A stretch of 64,000 bases of DNA from Magicicada septendecula (lineage: Eukaryota; Arthropoda; Insecta; Hemiptera; Cicadidae): the NCBI GenBank assembly GCA_034769895.1, contig CM068372.1, positions 369,229,258 through 369,293,257 of the forward strand, in the 5' to 3' direction. The translations under genes and the position numbers were made by a program. Shown one piece after another: positions 11,618-23,404 of the stretch. Below the pieces are notes generated by a model that made no database searches, was not told where the DNA came from, and was given only the letters and a program-made list of their open reading frames with translations. Numbering within the stretch: position 1 is the stretch's first letter; each line of letters starts with the position of its first letter.

Positions 11618-13259
11618 TGTAACTAGCTTTTCGCCGCGTTACAAATCCAGGGAACCCTTCGTAATTAAACTCCGTTAATCAGAAGGGCTGCCTACGTTGT
11701 AACAGAATTGATCACAAATAATTAAAATAACATATTACTTACTAGCTGTGTAATTGTTTACTTTGTGTAAGGAAACAATGGCAAGGTATACAATTGATTT
11801 AAGCACTCCTCATATGTGTGTAACAAGAAGACTTCTCTTTATTCAACATTTAAGAAAAACATATACTGACTGATGCCATGACATTACTAACTCCATTATT
11901 AAATTATCGAAAGGTTTCTTTAAACTTTGGCATCAAACTAGATTCTATATAGTTATACCTCGGATCCGGGTGAACTTTCTGTATTAAAACTTTTAATTAT
12001 ACTCTTTTCATGATATTAGCTTGCAAGAGTTTCTTTTAATTCAACATTTAAGAATGGTATTATTGCTTGAGTTATATTACTCTACATTAACATATAAACT
12101 GTTACAACGTATGAAGTTAGAATAGTTACATGAAATATTAATTAATAAGATATAATCTTATAAACATTAGATTTAATTTATAAGTCTTTACAAAGTTAAT
12201 CATTTCTGAAAAGTCTCTTTCAAGATGTGTTGTGTAACAAATATTAGTAACCCTCGATAGACAGGCTATCGAGTCACCTTTTAATTGGTATGCAGAAGAC
12301 TCCTCCTGGGGTATCAGTCTTGGGAAACAGGAACAGCTACGTCGTCATCTCGGTCTGGCTTTCCTCTGTAAAGGGCTCCAAAGTTAGCAGGGAGAACACT
12401 AGGTCATGTAGTTATCTACGATGATCATGTAGATTCTCGGATGTCCTGATCTGCATATTTTGTCACGTGCAGTAGAGTTTGTGGCTTCTGCTAGTTCACA
12501 TCTCCGGGTATTACTTTGGAATAGTTTTTATTCGTTGAAGTACGTAGTCATCTTGTGTTACACTTTTTTGTTACGTTTCAATACCTTTTGTTTTACATAA
12601 CTTTAAACTTATTGTCTATTCACATGACTACATTAATTAATACATCCAGATGCTTTAAACAAACTACATCTGGTACACTTTCTGAAGATGAAACCAAATA
12701 TGATACACATATTTGAAGAGCATAGCTCTTACGTCTACACTGTACGGAGTCACCATTGCAAGAGAGAGAATTTACGCTCCCTTCGCCAGGTACTGGACAA
12801 AAGTTAGTGGGACAACTTCCGCGCGAGAATATAGTTCCTAACTATATTTAAGTTAACATTTTTATTTATTTAAACTATCCCTAAACAAATATATATAATT
12901 TAAATCAGTTGTTTTAGCGACTATTTATGTCTTCAGATTTTATTATTATTAACATTAGTTTTTTTTATCTTATTCTTACTCACACTAGACTCTGAAAGCA
13001 TGTCGAGTCTGGAATCAACAGGAAAGCGCCTGCTTACAAGCAAAGGGTTAAATACGATATTAATAACGCTTTACAATTTATCTTTTTATTTGAGTATCTT
13101 ATAACTAATTAATTATAACTGATTAAGTTATAACTTATAACTGAGTACATACAGGTATCTTATATTAAAACAGTGAGATTTAAATAGCTTAAGACCTCGC
13201 AACCTTAAATTTATAAAATTTTTATTTTCTAGATTAATTCTTTTATTTAAATCGTCACA
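11618..13259 (-). repeat. 3' LTR of E1
   Basis: 1642 bp, TGTAAC...GTCACA as read on the plus strand (TGTGAC...GTTACA in sense). It matches 16987-18627 except around 12889, where CCCTAAACAA is CCCCAACAA in the other copy. It contains a hairpin, CTCGATAG-ACAGG-CTATCGAG (12253-12273), whose position is kept but whose stem sequence is changed in the E2 LTR. Confidence 0.95.
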
Positions 13260-13272
13260 TACTCCACCGCTT
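13260..13272 (-). promoter_or_regulatory. Polypurine tract of E1
   Basis: In sense orientation the bases directly before the 3' LTR read AGCGGTGGAGTA, a purine-rich stretch where plus-strand DNA synthesis is normally primed. Position and strand agree with the gag and integrase frames. Confidence 0.6.
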
Positions 13273-13834
13273 GAATTGCACGCTACGGTTTAGCTTTTTG
13301 AGTCTAACTCACTATGGGGCACTGGGATATTGAATGGGTTTAGTGTGTGTAATTTCTTTCACATACTTTCTTGTACACTTTACAACGTTCTCCACATAGT
13401 TATTTCCTATAGTTACAACACAGTACACTTTATATTCTTATGAACTACCTTTTTTTTTTTTTTTTTACATACTATTTACACTAAATATTTACACAATTAA
13501 AACACAAAACTGTTTCTTATCTCTATCACTTAATTTTACTACCGGTTTTTTGTTTGTCTTACTCTCTCTTCTGTAGAGTAACTTTCTAAATCTCTACTAT
13601 TTAGAATTCTATCTTTTCTTCTGTGAGTCCTATATATATATCTCATGTAGTTAATGAGTGTTAGTACCCATCTAGTTAATGATTATTCATTAATGCATGC
13701 TCCGCAGAACTGGAACTCAGGTTGATCAGGCCTCGTTTCCAAACTCTACGTTTTACATTTCTTACGCGGATTCAGAAATATAATTTTCTTTACTACCTAG
13801 TATTCCTTTTCCTTTTTTTTTTTATACTATACCG

Positions 13835-14295
13835 TCACTTCTTCTTATACAACTTTAGTTGCGAAATATGCGATCTCCGCACATATGTCTGAGTTGCAGG
13901 TTCGCACAGGGCTACTGTAACTGGAGTTAGGTACTTTTGGATTTGATAAGGGCCACACCATCTGAATGATAGTTTCGAGGTGGTCTTATCAATCGCACTA
14001 CTAATGGGGTGAGTCTTGTACATTACCAAGTTACCTACTTGGTACCTGACTGAGTTGCTATGATTACCTTTCTCGTGGTATCTTCTGGATTTTTCCAAGC
14101 TTGCTCTCAAGTTAGAGCGGGCTTTGTTCCATATTCTCTTTATCTGCTTATCCGTTATTTGCGGAGGCAGTAGATCGTGTATATTCCATCTTGTGGACAA
14201 AGGGTGGTTTGGTCTATACTTGTATAGTAACTCGAACGGGGTCGACTTGTGACCTTCGTGGTAATTGGGGACTGGGAGTACGATTAGTGGCAGTG
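13835..14295 (-). pseudogene. Integrase C-terminal fragment of E1 pol
   Basis: An open minus-strand frame (121 residues from the Met at 14200, and continuous upstream to about 14295 through STPFELLYKYRPNHPLSTRW). It reads KARSNLRASLEKSRRYHEKG, then YQVGNLVMYKTHPISSA, SKLSFRWCGPYQIQKYLTP and YVRRSHISQLKLYKK: the linker and GPY-type C-terminal domain of Ty3/Gypsy integrases, which binds DNA and ends in the HVSQLK-like motif. The zinc-binding HHCC region and DDE core are absent, so the fragment cannot integrate anything. The upstream junction near 14295 is the deletion breakpoint. Confidence 0.88.
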
Positions 14296-15126
14296 TGTGA
14301 AGTTATTTATTATTAGTGCACAGTTGGTTTTTCCTAATTTCTTTAAATGACATTATTCATTTAAATGATCGCCTTCGTGAAATTCCCTTTTTCTTACTTC
14401 TTAAGTACTAACTTACATTTTAATCTTAATCCTAATTTCCAAACCTTAGATTGGAATGATCCCTACTTATCCGTAACTCACAACATCCCGGCCCGACTGA
14501 CATCAGCTTACTCTAACTACGGAAGTTAGCTTTCAGCAATTATTAATGATCTTTGGCACATTTCAGCCCTATCATTACCCTTTCAGTCGGCGCCGTTGTG
14601 ACCTGTTACGTTACATATATAATCAATACTTGATTATATCTCATAAACTTATTTCTAATGTAATCTAAAGAGGATCCCATACTCCACTTTAGATCACTGG
14701 TTTGAGAGAAGCGGAATCTCACGAATATGATTCTCTTTTATCTCTTTTAACAATACTTAAACAAACTATGCGGGAGAGGAGACACTTCACAATACATTGT
14801 AATACTCTCTAGGGGTGGTTTTTCAATTGTTCAGGCTAGCACCGGTTTAACACAATAGGGAGGGTGCGTGGCTGTTTACTACAATTCCGAACACGCTTTA
14901 ATTTCTCTTACTTGCCACCACTGCGAAGTGTTAAATACGCAACTTTACCTTTTATTATTATTCTTTTCCTTTAATTACTTCTACACTTCACACAATTTTA
15001 GTATAACTTAGGATTTATTTAGCTCTAGTATTTAAATCAATTATTATTATTCACTTTATTATTTATTAAACTACTTTGGGGATTTAAGAAACGCTCCTAG
15101 AACTATCGTCTATTTAATCACCATAT
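14296..15126. other. Non-coding interior of E1
   Basis: AT-rich, no pol motifs in any frame. It replaces the protease-RT-RNase H-integrase core expected between gag and the integrase tail. Origin not recognised. Confidence 0.6.
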
Positions 15127-15843
15127 TTATTTAGCACACTTTATATTCACAGGTTGGTTCCGTTCCAATGGCTTACTTTTGCACTCTCTACTTATGTGCC
15201 CATATTTGCCACAATTATAACAGGTGGGTTTTCTGCGAGGTGGGTACTTGGTTTCCGCTTTATCTGGGTTTACAATTAACTTACCAGCTTTGCGCACATA
15301 GTGAGGTCTACTAGAAACTTGACTTTCATACGAGGTTGTTACATCAGGCAGTAGTGCTCGCAATTGATGTCTATTATTTCCAGAGGTTTTCATTGCTTCT
15401 CTATTTTGATCTGAGTACCATACATTTGAAGAATGGATACTGCACTGTTCCAGATCAGCAATAGTATTGGGTCTATTCATCAATGATAGTCGAGATCTTT
15501 CTTCGGGTGACACTTTGAGATTCGGCCAGATCGACAAATTTTTTATTCGCCTGGTTAAATGCTCTATTCTCTGGGTAGTCCGCAAAATTTTTGCCGGAGA
15601 TTTCTCGTCTTGGAGTGTTTGAGACAATAAGTATAGTTCACTATACTTGGCAGTACAAATTTCTTTCTCGCCTTCATAATCGAGTTGACTTAGATTGTTT
15701 AATTCCACGGGCGCATCAAATCCACATTCGCGAATTGAACTTCGTAATTCCGCGACTGTTACATCAGCATGGGGTAGTCCACGCAAAAGAGCTTCGTAAG
15801 ACAGCTCGTCTTTTAATAACAAATCAGGGTTAAATTGGGCCAT
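15127..15843 (-). CDS. gag: Gag-like nucleocapsid protein of E1
   Basis: Open frame of 238 residues starting MAQFNPDLLLKDELSYEAL. The start is the first Met after a stop-rich leader. The N-terminal two thirds is charged and predicted helical (RTTQRIEHLTRRIKNL), as in retrotransposon Gag that multimerises into particles. Near residues 210-225 it has a single zinc knuckle, CYNCGKYGHISREC (CX2CX4HX4C), which in this family binds the element's RNA. It ends in KCAK at a TAA. There is no frame leading into protease. At 238 residues it is short for Gypsy Gag, so it may be C-terminally trimmed by the pol deletion, but it is intact enough to be translated. Confidence 0.88.
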   Translation of the reverse strand: MAQFNPDLLLKDELSYEALLRGLPHADVTVAELRSSIRECGFDAPVELNNLSQLDYEGEKEICTAKYSELYLLSQTLQDEKSPAKILRTTQRIEHLTRRIKNLSIWPNLKVSPEERSRLSLMNRPNTIADLEQCSIHSSNVWYSDQNREAMKTSGNNRHQLRALLPDVTTSYESQVSSRPHYVRKAGKLIVNPDKAETKYPPRRKPTCYNCGKYGHISRECKSKPLERNQPVNIKCAK

Positions 15844-16845
15844 TTTGTTCTAACACATTAGCACGTACTTAAAATTAATACTATTATATTACACATATAT
15901 TACATATAACAAATTCATAAGTAATCAATTTACACTAATTAGAAAAGAACAATTTCTCTTCTAAGGGAGAGACAGAAATCACACACATATCTTTCAATGT
16001 TAAATAGCCGATCAGCTGTTTACTGGAATGTAGGTCAGAGGGTGGCCTACATATTTAGTTAACAAAGGAGGGTGAGAGTGTGTGACAATGGGGGGTTTGC
16101 TTTTACATCTTATTGTCTACACAATGCGAGTGAATAACACCAAAGATTTGAAACCGGTCGTTTTAAACTTGAGAAGGGGAGCACACTTTTGTACAACACA
16201 TTTATTATTATTCCGCTTAGACAACACTTTGGCTTCGTTCATTCATAAACCTTTCTCAATTAAATAATTACTTATTTTGTTCACAAGTTTTAAATCACGA
16301 CTTCTACTTAATTACTTTATTATTATTTACAAAGTTATTTTTATCAATTTTTTTTTTTATAACACATACTAGTGTATGTAAGCTATGTAGTTGGACATAC
16401 ACTGTGCAGAATGATTCAGGAGACAACAGGTCGTAGTTTGTCGTAAACAAACCTGTTACAGATTGTTCGGTTGAGCAAAATTGTTATGCTTGGTCATGAT
16501 TCATGTATGCAAGTACTTACATCGAATTATTCAGGTTGTGCCGGTAGGAACCTGCATATAGCATTTTGCATTGTATGACACTAATGACATTTTACTTATA
16601 CATACTACCATCTACGTATTAATACATATTACGTTATTTAATAGTGTATTAAATATGTTTTGAACATTACATTTATTAAAGTAACTTTCTGAGTGCATAT
16701 ATCAATATTAAACATATAGTTATTAATCATACTATTTATGTTTATCCACGCATAAATAGTGAATGCAATTTCTTTGTGACACATATATATATACAATTAA
16801 AACTCTTTCCTTTGTTTCCTTTATTTTTTTTTTTCAAATAATGTA
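15844..16845 (-). other. Leader (5' UTR) of E1
   Basis: Non-coding stretch between gag and the 5' LTR in sense. It contains GATCAGCTGTTTACTGGAATG (16009) matching GATCAGCTGTTACGCTGGAATG in the E2 leader (59565), so both elements share leader sequence outside the LTRs. I saw no coding frame. Confidence 0.6.
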
Positions 16846-16986
16846 AGCAGAGTAACGCACTTTTGTTTACGTCACGATGCTTAACAACCATTTACATAAA
16901 TTAGCAGAGTGAATGCACTTTTATGACACTCTGTAAACAATTACCCTTTTATTTTTTTTTTACAATTAAGCAGAGTGGCGCACTTT
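16846..16986 (-). promoter_or_regulatory. E1 primer-site-like array, complementary to tRNA-iMet 5' end
   Basis: Read on the plus strand, AGCAGAGTGGCGCA (16969-16982) lies four bases from the LTR edge and equals nt 1-14 of eukaryotic initiator tRNA-Met as I remember it. Two decayed copies precede it: AGCAGAGTAACGCA (16846) and AGCAGAGTGAATGCA (16903). In sense RNA these are complementary to the tRNA 5' end. No TGG-starting site complementary to a tRNA 3' end is next to the LTR. Role as primer site is inference. Confidence 0.6.
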
Positions 16987-18627
16987 TGTAACTAGCTTTT
17001 CGCCGCGTTACAAATCCAGGGAACCCTTCGTAATTAAACTCCGTTAATCAGAAGGGCTGCCTACGTTGTAACAGAATTGATCACAAATAATTAAAATAAC
17101 ATATTACTTACTAGCTGTGTAATTGTTTACTTTGTGTAAGGAAACAATGGCAAGGTATACAATTGATTTAAGCACTCCTCATATGTGTGTAACAAGAAGA
17201 CTTCTCTTTATTCAACATTTAAGAAAAACATATACTGACTGATGCCATGACATTACTAACTCCATTATTAAATTATCGAAAGGTTTCTTTAAACTTTGGC
17301 ATCAAACTAGATTCTATATAGTTATACCTCGGATCCGGGTGAACTTTCTGTATTAAAACTTTTAATTATACTCTTTTCATGATATTAGCTTGCAAGAGTT
17401 TCTTTTAATTCAACATTTAAGAATGGTATTATTGCTTGAGTTATATTACTCTACATTAACATATAAACTGTTACAACGTATGAAGTTAGAATAGTTACAT
17501 GAAATATTAATTAATAAGATATAATCTTATAAACATTAGATTTAATTTATAAGTCTTTACAAAGTTAATCATTTCTGAAAAGTCTCTTTCAAGATGTGTT
17601 GTGTAACAAATATTAGTAACCCTCGATAGACAGGCTATCGAGTCACCTTTTAATTGGTATGCAGAAGACTCCTCCTGGGGTATCAGTCTTGGGAAACAGG
17701 AACAGCTACGTCGTCATCTCGGTCTGGCTTTCCTCTGTAAAGGGCTCCAAAGTTAGCAGGGAGAACACTAGGTCATGTAGTTATCTACGATGATCATGTA
17801 GATTCTCGGATGTCCTGATCTGCATATTTTGTCACGTGCAGTAGAGTTTGTGGCTTCTGCTAGTTCACATCTCCGGGTATTACTTTGGAATAGTTTTTAT
17901 TCGTTGAAGTACGTAGTCATCTTGTGTTACACTTTTTTGTTACGTTTCAATACCTTTTGTTTTACATAACTTTAAACTTATTGTCTATTCACATGACTAC
18001 ATTAATTAATACATCCAGATGCTTTAAACAAACTACATCTGGTACACTTTCTGAAGATGAAACCAAATATGATACACATATTTGAAGAGCATAGCTCTTA
18101 CGTCTACACTGTACGGAGTCACCATTGCAAGAGAGAGAATTTACGCTCCCTTCGCCAGGTACTGGACAAAAGTTAGTGGGACAACTTCCGCGCGAGAATA
18201 TAGTTCCTAACTATATTTAAGTTAACATTTTTATTTATTTAAACTATCCCCAACAAATATATATAATTTAAATCAGTTGTTTTAGCGACTATTTATGTCT
18301 TCAGATTTTATTATTATTAACATTAGTTTTTTTTATCTTATTCTTACTCACACTAGACTCTGAAAGCATGTCGAGTCTGGAATCAACAGGAAAGCGCCTG
18401 CTTACAAGCAAAGGGTTAAATACGATATTAATAACGCTTTACAATTTATCTTTTTATTTGAGTATCTTATAACTAATTAATTATAACTGATTAAGTTATA
18501 ACTTATAACTGAGTACATACAGGTATCTTATATTAAAACAGTGAGATTTAAATAGCTTAAGACCTCGCAACCTTAAATTTATAAAATTTTTATTTTCTAG
18601 ATTAATTCTTTTATTTAAATCGTCACA
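16987..18627 (-). repeat. 5' LTR of E1
   Basis: 1641 bp, same termini as the other LTR. In the coding direction this copy would hold the promoter and start the genomic RNA. The hairpin seen in the left LTR recurs at 17622-17642. Confidence 0.95.
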
Positions 18628-18631
18628 AAAC

Positions 18632-19090
18632 TAATGAGAGTTAGTTATTGTACTGTACTGAACAGGGCATATCATACATAGGCCTAATTGGTAAGTACTT
18701 TACAATGTAAAATTGTCGATTCCATCAGTTCAACAACATTAAAACAGGACACGTCAAAACTTCAAACCTTTGACATGTAGGCTAGACATGCTGAAGGATG
18801 ACTATTAGAAAGCCTCGTTGTTTAACCATAATATGGCATGATGAATACAACGTTTTGCAGATAACACTAGAAGGTAAATTAGACAGACGAAGAATATATA
18901 GAAACGAAAGAAGTAGACCTAAAGACAGGGTCTTCCAGCCGCCACTCACAGCTTCTGAGGACGGTTTCAGATTCTAGATATCGAAACGTCAAGTGTAAAA
19001 TATTACGTTGGAGGTAATTCCAGTACAGTAGAGAGTCAGGAGCGTGTTTACGGGAGGACCCCCCCCCCCCAGAAGGTCGAAACAAGTTTA
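18632..19090 (+). repeat. Repeat fragment with hammerhead-like core
   Basis: Mostly unassigned. At 18950-18996 it reads GCTT, CTGAGGA (18955-18961), a spacer that can pair weakly (GGT with ATC), GAAACGTC (18983-18990) and AAGT; GCUU and AAGU can form stem I. A run of ten C follows at 19061. Confidence 0.4.
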
Positions 19091-19094
19091 CGAA

Positions 19095-19440
19095 TTTTGT
19101 TAATCTCTTAATTTTTAGGCTGTCTTATTATTCTTTCAGCTTTTCATGCTAATATAGTAGTAACTCTCTTTTAAATATACAAACAGGTTTATTACACAGC
19201 TTTTGAAATTATGAAATATGAGAAATCAATTCAGTCAATAAGTAGCCTATCTTGTAAACAATGTTTCAACAAGGCGTATTTTCATTGTGTTACTACCATT
19301 TACTTTAATGGGATTGATTTCAGGATGTTACCACACGTTTTCCAACCACTTTAAAGATAGTAATGTTCATTAGTCTTAACTAGTTTTTTTCTTTTTGTGA
19401 AGCCGACTCGACCGGACTGCAGACTGTAGCTGCTTGGACG
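19095..19440 (+). repeat. Dispersed repeat family 2, copy 1
   Basis: Co-linear with 55150-55685: TTAATCTCTTAATTT, ATATAGTAGT, ATACAAACAGG, TTTCAGGATGTTAC and TTAGTCTTAACT landmarks recur in order. No coding. The other copy ends CGCCACTG, suggesting a MITE-like DNA element; this copy lacks a clear end. Confidence 0.75.
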
Positions 19441-19769
19441 GCAAAACTTTAATACGCAAAGTACAGTTCAAAGAGCCAACATCATTAGATTTTGAAATTA
19501 GAGCGTTAAAGGAGAAGGGAAGAGTCTTAGAATTAGAGGAATATAGAATTACAAGCATTTGCAGAGAGCCTGGGATTCTCAGGATACCTGTTTCACAGCT
19601 TCACCCCAAAATGTTGCACTCTAAACTCAACGCTATTGGGAATGTCCAAAAATATTTCCTGTATTAATAAAAAACGTCGTCCTGATGCAATGTCCCAAAT
19701 TTTTGACGGCCCCAATTGCTTTTCTATTTACCAACACTAGTCTCTAAACCTGACCAATGTTTTCAGTTA

Positions 19770-20430
19770 TCACACATCTCCCCATAAATACAGCAATCAT
19801 ATACCAATATCTTTTTTGTCAAAATTTTGTAAAATTTTTGAAAAAGTTTTAAAATAAGAATGATGTTATTTCTATATTCGATAAAATTTTTTCTATAGGA
19901 ATCAGTATGGCTTTAGATTCGGCCCCTCAACAGAGGTTGCACTGATCAACTTCATGACTGCTTACACAGCAGTAAATAATGGTAGCCGATATGCAGCATT
20001 ATTCATTGGTATAGCCAAAGCTTTTGTTACAGTAGATCGTGCTATATTTTTAGACAAGCTGTGGGAAGCTGGCTTCAGGACAATTGCGTATGAGTGGCTT
20101 AGAAGTTATCTTTTAAACCGGAAACAGGTTGTATATAGGCCTATTGGGAGCAGTACGAAGCACTGAAGGTACTCTAATATATGCCTCAGGGCTCTGTTTT
20201 GGGCCCAACTTTACTTTTAATTTATTCTAATGGTCTATGTGAGGGTTAGATTCTGTGGGCAACTTACTGCATTCGCAGACGACACTACTTTGTTATATAC
20301 CGACTATACTTTGGATTCGATTCAGAATTCTATTCAGGTTGATTAAAAAATAAATAAAGTATTGGTTGAGTAAAAATGTTATGGTTTTAATTAAAAAAAA
20401 AAAAACTATATATTGTAAGTAAACGTCGTT
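19770..20430 (+). pseudogene. Jockey/CR1-like reverse transcriptase remnant
   Basis: Successive plus-strand frames give SKFCKIFEKVLK (RT motif 1 region), QYGFRFGPSTEVALINF (motif 2), then 19954-20166: ALFIGIAKAFVTVDRAIFLDKL (motif A with catalytic Asp of AFD changed to Val) and YEWLRSYLLNRKQVVY. After a frameshift, MPQGSVLGPTLL (motif B) and AFADDTTLLY (motif C, FADD intact) follow. So the polymerase is broken by frameshifts, stops and a lost catalytic Asp. Endonuclease and the thumb are absent. The nearest relative in the window is the short fragment at 9770-9887. Confidence 0.85.
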
Positions 20431-21965
20431 TGGGGTTCTGGGGTGCTAACTTCCCGTTTATTTTTATTTAAAATTTGTAATAACTTTTGCTTAAGGTTGT
20501 ATTATTATTGACTTATTCGGTTCAATTCAACCTAGCGTTGAATCCAACTTGAATAAGTCCGGTTGATGCACAAGAAATTATTTATCGAAGTAATTTTATA
20601 CTTCGGTTAGTTTATTTGTACGGATGTTCTTCCGTTGACTCGTTGAAATGGTGGTGTATGTTCCGTGCTGAAAACACAAATATTTTGTATTAACAATCAC
20701 TTACTTGGTGAGTCTTGTCGAACTCGCAGGGTCGCTATCACAATCCAATTGTATACGGACTTACCGTGTTTGTATTCGCCGCTGCTTGTCGAGTTGGCCA
20801 ATGAAATTTGTTCACCTGTTTTCAACTAGTCTACTGAAATAAACTGACTGACACTGTTTTCTTATGTCAAATAATATTTTATTCAATTAATGTGCTCTCT
20901 CTGAATGAGCAGAAGTATCAATTATAATTGAATTCAGAATAAGTAGCATAAGACTTTTAGTTTTATAAAATTTGCCTCAGGGTGGCAGAACTGTTTACAA
21001 AGTTAATTTGTCTAAATGTTTTTTGGTTAACATTAATTTAATACCTTCGTGGATTCTTTGAGCTGACAGAATACCAAATCATTGAATAGAACTATCATTC
21101 AATCGTTATTAAACAGTTTGATATTGACTACAATTCAGTCATCACTTATAACTAACATTCAAAAATAATAACCATGTGTCTATTCTGGACATTACAGGTT
21201 AGCAGAATTATTAAATTCGATTGATAATAAATGGTTGAAATAAAGTTAATTAAAGTCACAGTAATTCTTGATAAGATAATTAAAAATGAACAATGATATT
21301 ATATGTTGATGCAGTGTCATTTAGTAAAACATCTGATTCATTGCTTGGTTCTACATAAACATAATTGCATGGCTGTAAGTAATCATGTATCTTAACAACC
21401 TTGGTCATTATTCATAACAAGAAAAAAGAAATGGTTATAATGGTAGATTCTTTTCCTAAATCATAAAACATAAATAACATTGAAATATTATATTAACTTT
21501 CGTTAATAAATCAATCAGTTGACAAACCTCGGTCATTGGTTAATTCAATTGATATTTTATAATTGACAACTGTCATTACGTGTGGTTAATTCACACGGAG
21601 TATTCGTACATAAAAATTAATTGAAAGTTTAATAAATTCATAGAAATAGAATACTCAAATCTTTGAGGATTGTCATTACTGTTGATTAGGTACTGTTATA
21701 AATACATCTTAACCTAGGATCATTGTTTGAAAATGTTTCAACTATATCGTTTTTCATTTCTTAAACTAAGAATGTAATAATCACTTGTACTCCCTTTTAT
21801 TTTATAACTTAAATCCCGGAATTGCTCTGGATTATACACTGAGCAATCCTTGTTACGCACTGTTACACTTCACACTTCTGATACTAAAGTATTTTCGCTA
21901 TCACAATTTGAGGTTAGGATACACTGTTTACATCGGTGACGCGCACAATCATATGATCAGCTGAC
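20431..21965. other. Unassigned AT-rich sequence
   Basis: No coding frames. ATGATCAGCTGAC at 21951 resembles the shared leader word of E1 and E2, so an old LTR-element leader is possible, but I could not find a matching LTR pair. Confidence 0.4.
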
Positions 21966-21978
21966 TTTTTGTTCTCAG

Positions 21979-22097
21979 ACGTTTAATGAAGAAATTTGTG
22001 TTAGTGGTTGAAATCACAAGCAGAATGATCACTGTTGCACACCACTATATATATCGGGATAATTTTTATATAGTGGTGTGCAACAGTGATCATTCTG
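21979..22097. mobile_element. Small foldback element, copy 1 (family F1)
   Basis: A 119-bp insert flanked by a perfect 13-bp direct repeat, TTTTTGTTCTCAG (21966-21978 and 22098-22110). Its arms, AGAATGATCACTGTTGCACA and the reverse complement, form a near-perfect hairpin around TATATCGGGATAATTT. The arms match those of 52905-53214, here with the centre missing. The length of the direct repeat fits target-primed reverse transcription better than a cut-and-paste transposase. Confidence 0.75.
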
Positions 22098-22110
22098 TTT
22101 TTGTTCTCAG

Positions 22111-23404
22111 TTGTAGCCGTCTACTCGCTTCTGATGTTGATTAAAAAATGACGAAAAAGCAAGCCTCGCTCTGCCGTTCCGTTTTGCGATCGTCCAAAAT
22201 TTTGTTAATTCCTTGGATTTGATTGGCTGACGATCTTTAATTTGATGCACATACCCCCTCAGCGCATTATTTCAATTGTTGAAGTTGGCGTGGGGTCTTT
22301 GGTGTCAAGAGTATAAATGTTTTCTCAATTTGACATGAATTCCTTATAACTGTAATAACTTTGTTAATATGGCTTAGATTTTAAATCTGAGCGTATCACT
22401 GGATTGGTAACACTCGGCTCTTTATTTTGAGTCCACTCATGGTGTGCTTTGGTCCATTATCAAGGAAGTTAATGTTTGTGATTATCACCATTCACTATAC
22501 ACTATTATTTTATATTTATTTTTTGATTAACACTATATAATGGCACTCATACCCACTTGAGGGCATGCCTTCCAAGTTCTCTTACACTCCTTAGTTGCTA
22601 TTTACTTAAATCTACTGACAAAATACATTTCTTAAACTACCATTGTCCTAGTCTATGTTCTTATATTTGTATTTACATATTTTACATATTACAAAGTATC
22701 TATTTACTTTCTGTATGGCTCCAGTTGATAATAACAAATGGTTACAACTACTGAGAACCTTTGCTAGCTGGAATATTATGTATTCCTTGTCATTTCTTGT
22801 TGATAAAGTGGTCTCTATTTTTCATTATGAGATGCATACTTAATGTTACTCTTATTTGGTATTTTTAGCTCTCTTGTCATTATTATTTAGTTGCAATAGT
22901 TGAACAATAACAGTATCTTTGTAATGTTATGTATGTTATGTTATGTTATGTTAGTGTATGTTAGGTTGACACAAATTGGTATTCTTTTAACCTTATTTTC
23001 TTAAGTTTGGTTTTAATTATGATAACTAATAACGTTTTAGTTATTCCCTTTTTTGTCTTACATGATTTTCAGACTATTTGACTAATATTTGCTATTATTC
23101 TGAGACAAATTTAATACTTCTTTTGTTACATTGGTGCTGTGCATAACATGTTACTATGCTTTTATTTACAGCTTCTATTCAATAAACATTATTGTTATTT
23201 TCATTCTTTTTATAACATATCTTGTCCTATTCATTCATAACATTATTTATTGTATATTGGTCATCTCAGTTAGTCAGTTCTTGTCCATCTCTTCAATCTG
23301 TAGGTTGATTAGTTATTGCATATACGGGTAAGATGTTGATTTATAGTTGACTGGCTCTTGGAATCTGTACTTTATGCCATGGTTGTTAGGTGTCCTTCTC
23401 GTAG
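22111..23404. other. Unassigned AT-rich sequence
   Basis: Long AT-rich tract with chance open frames. A short TATGT array lies at about 22926-22955. Confidence 0.5.

Larger units (their letters stand above)
11614..18631 (-). mobile_element. Ty3/Gypsy-type LTR retrotransposon E1, deleted in pol
   Basis: Two near-identical direct repeats (11618-13259 and 16987-18627, offset 5369 then 5368) bound an interior whose frames all read on the minus strand. A 4-bp target duplication AAAC lies at 11614-11617 and 18628-18631. In the coding direction the order is 5' LTR (right), leader with primer-site-like array, gag (15843 to 15127), about 830 bases of non-coding sequence, the C-terminal end of integrase (about 14295 to 13835), a purine tract and the 3' LTR (left). 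Protease, RT, RNase H and the integrase core are missing, so E1 is non-autonomous. The LTRs differ by about two changes that I noticed, implying recent insertion. Confidence 0.92.

Noticed and set aside
12675..12700. CTGAAGATGAAACC in the E1 LTR as a hammerhead-like core
   Set aside because: There is no room for stem II between CTGAAGA and GAAAC, and no palindrome follows.
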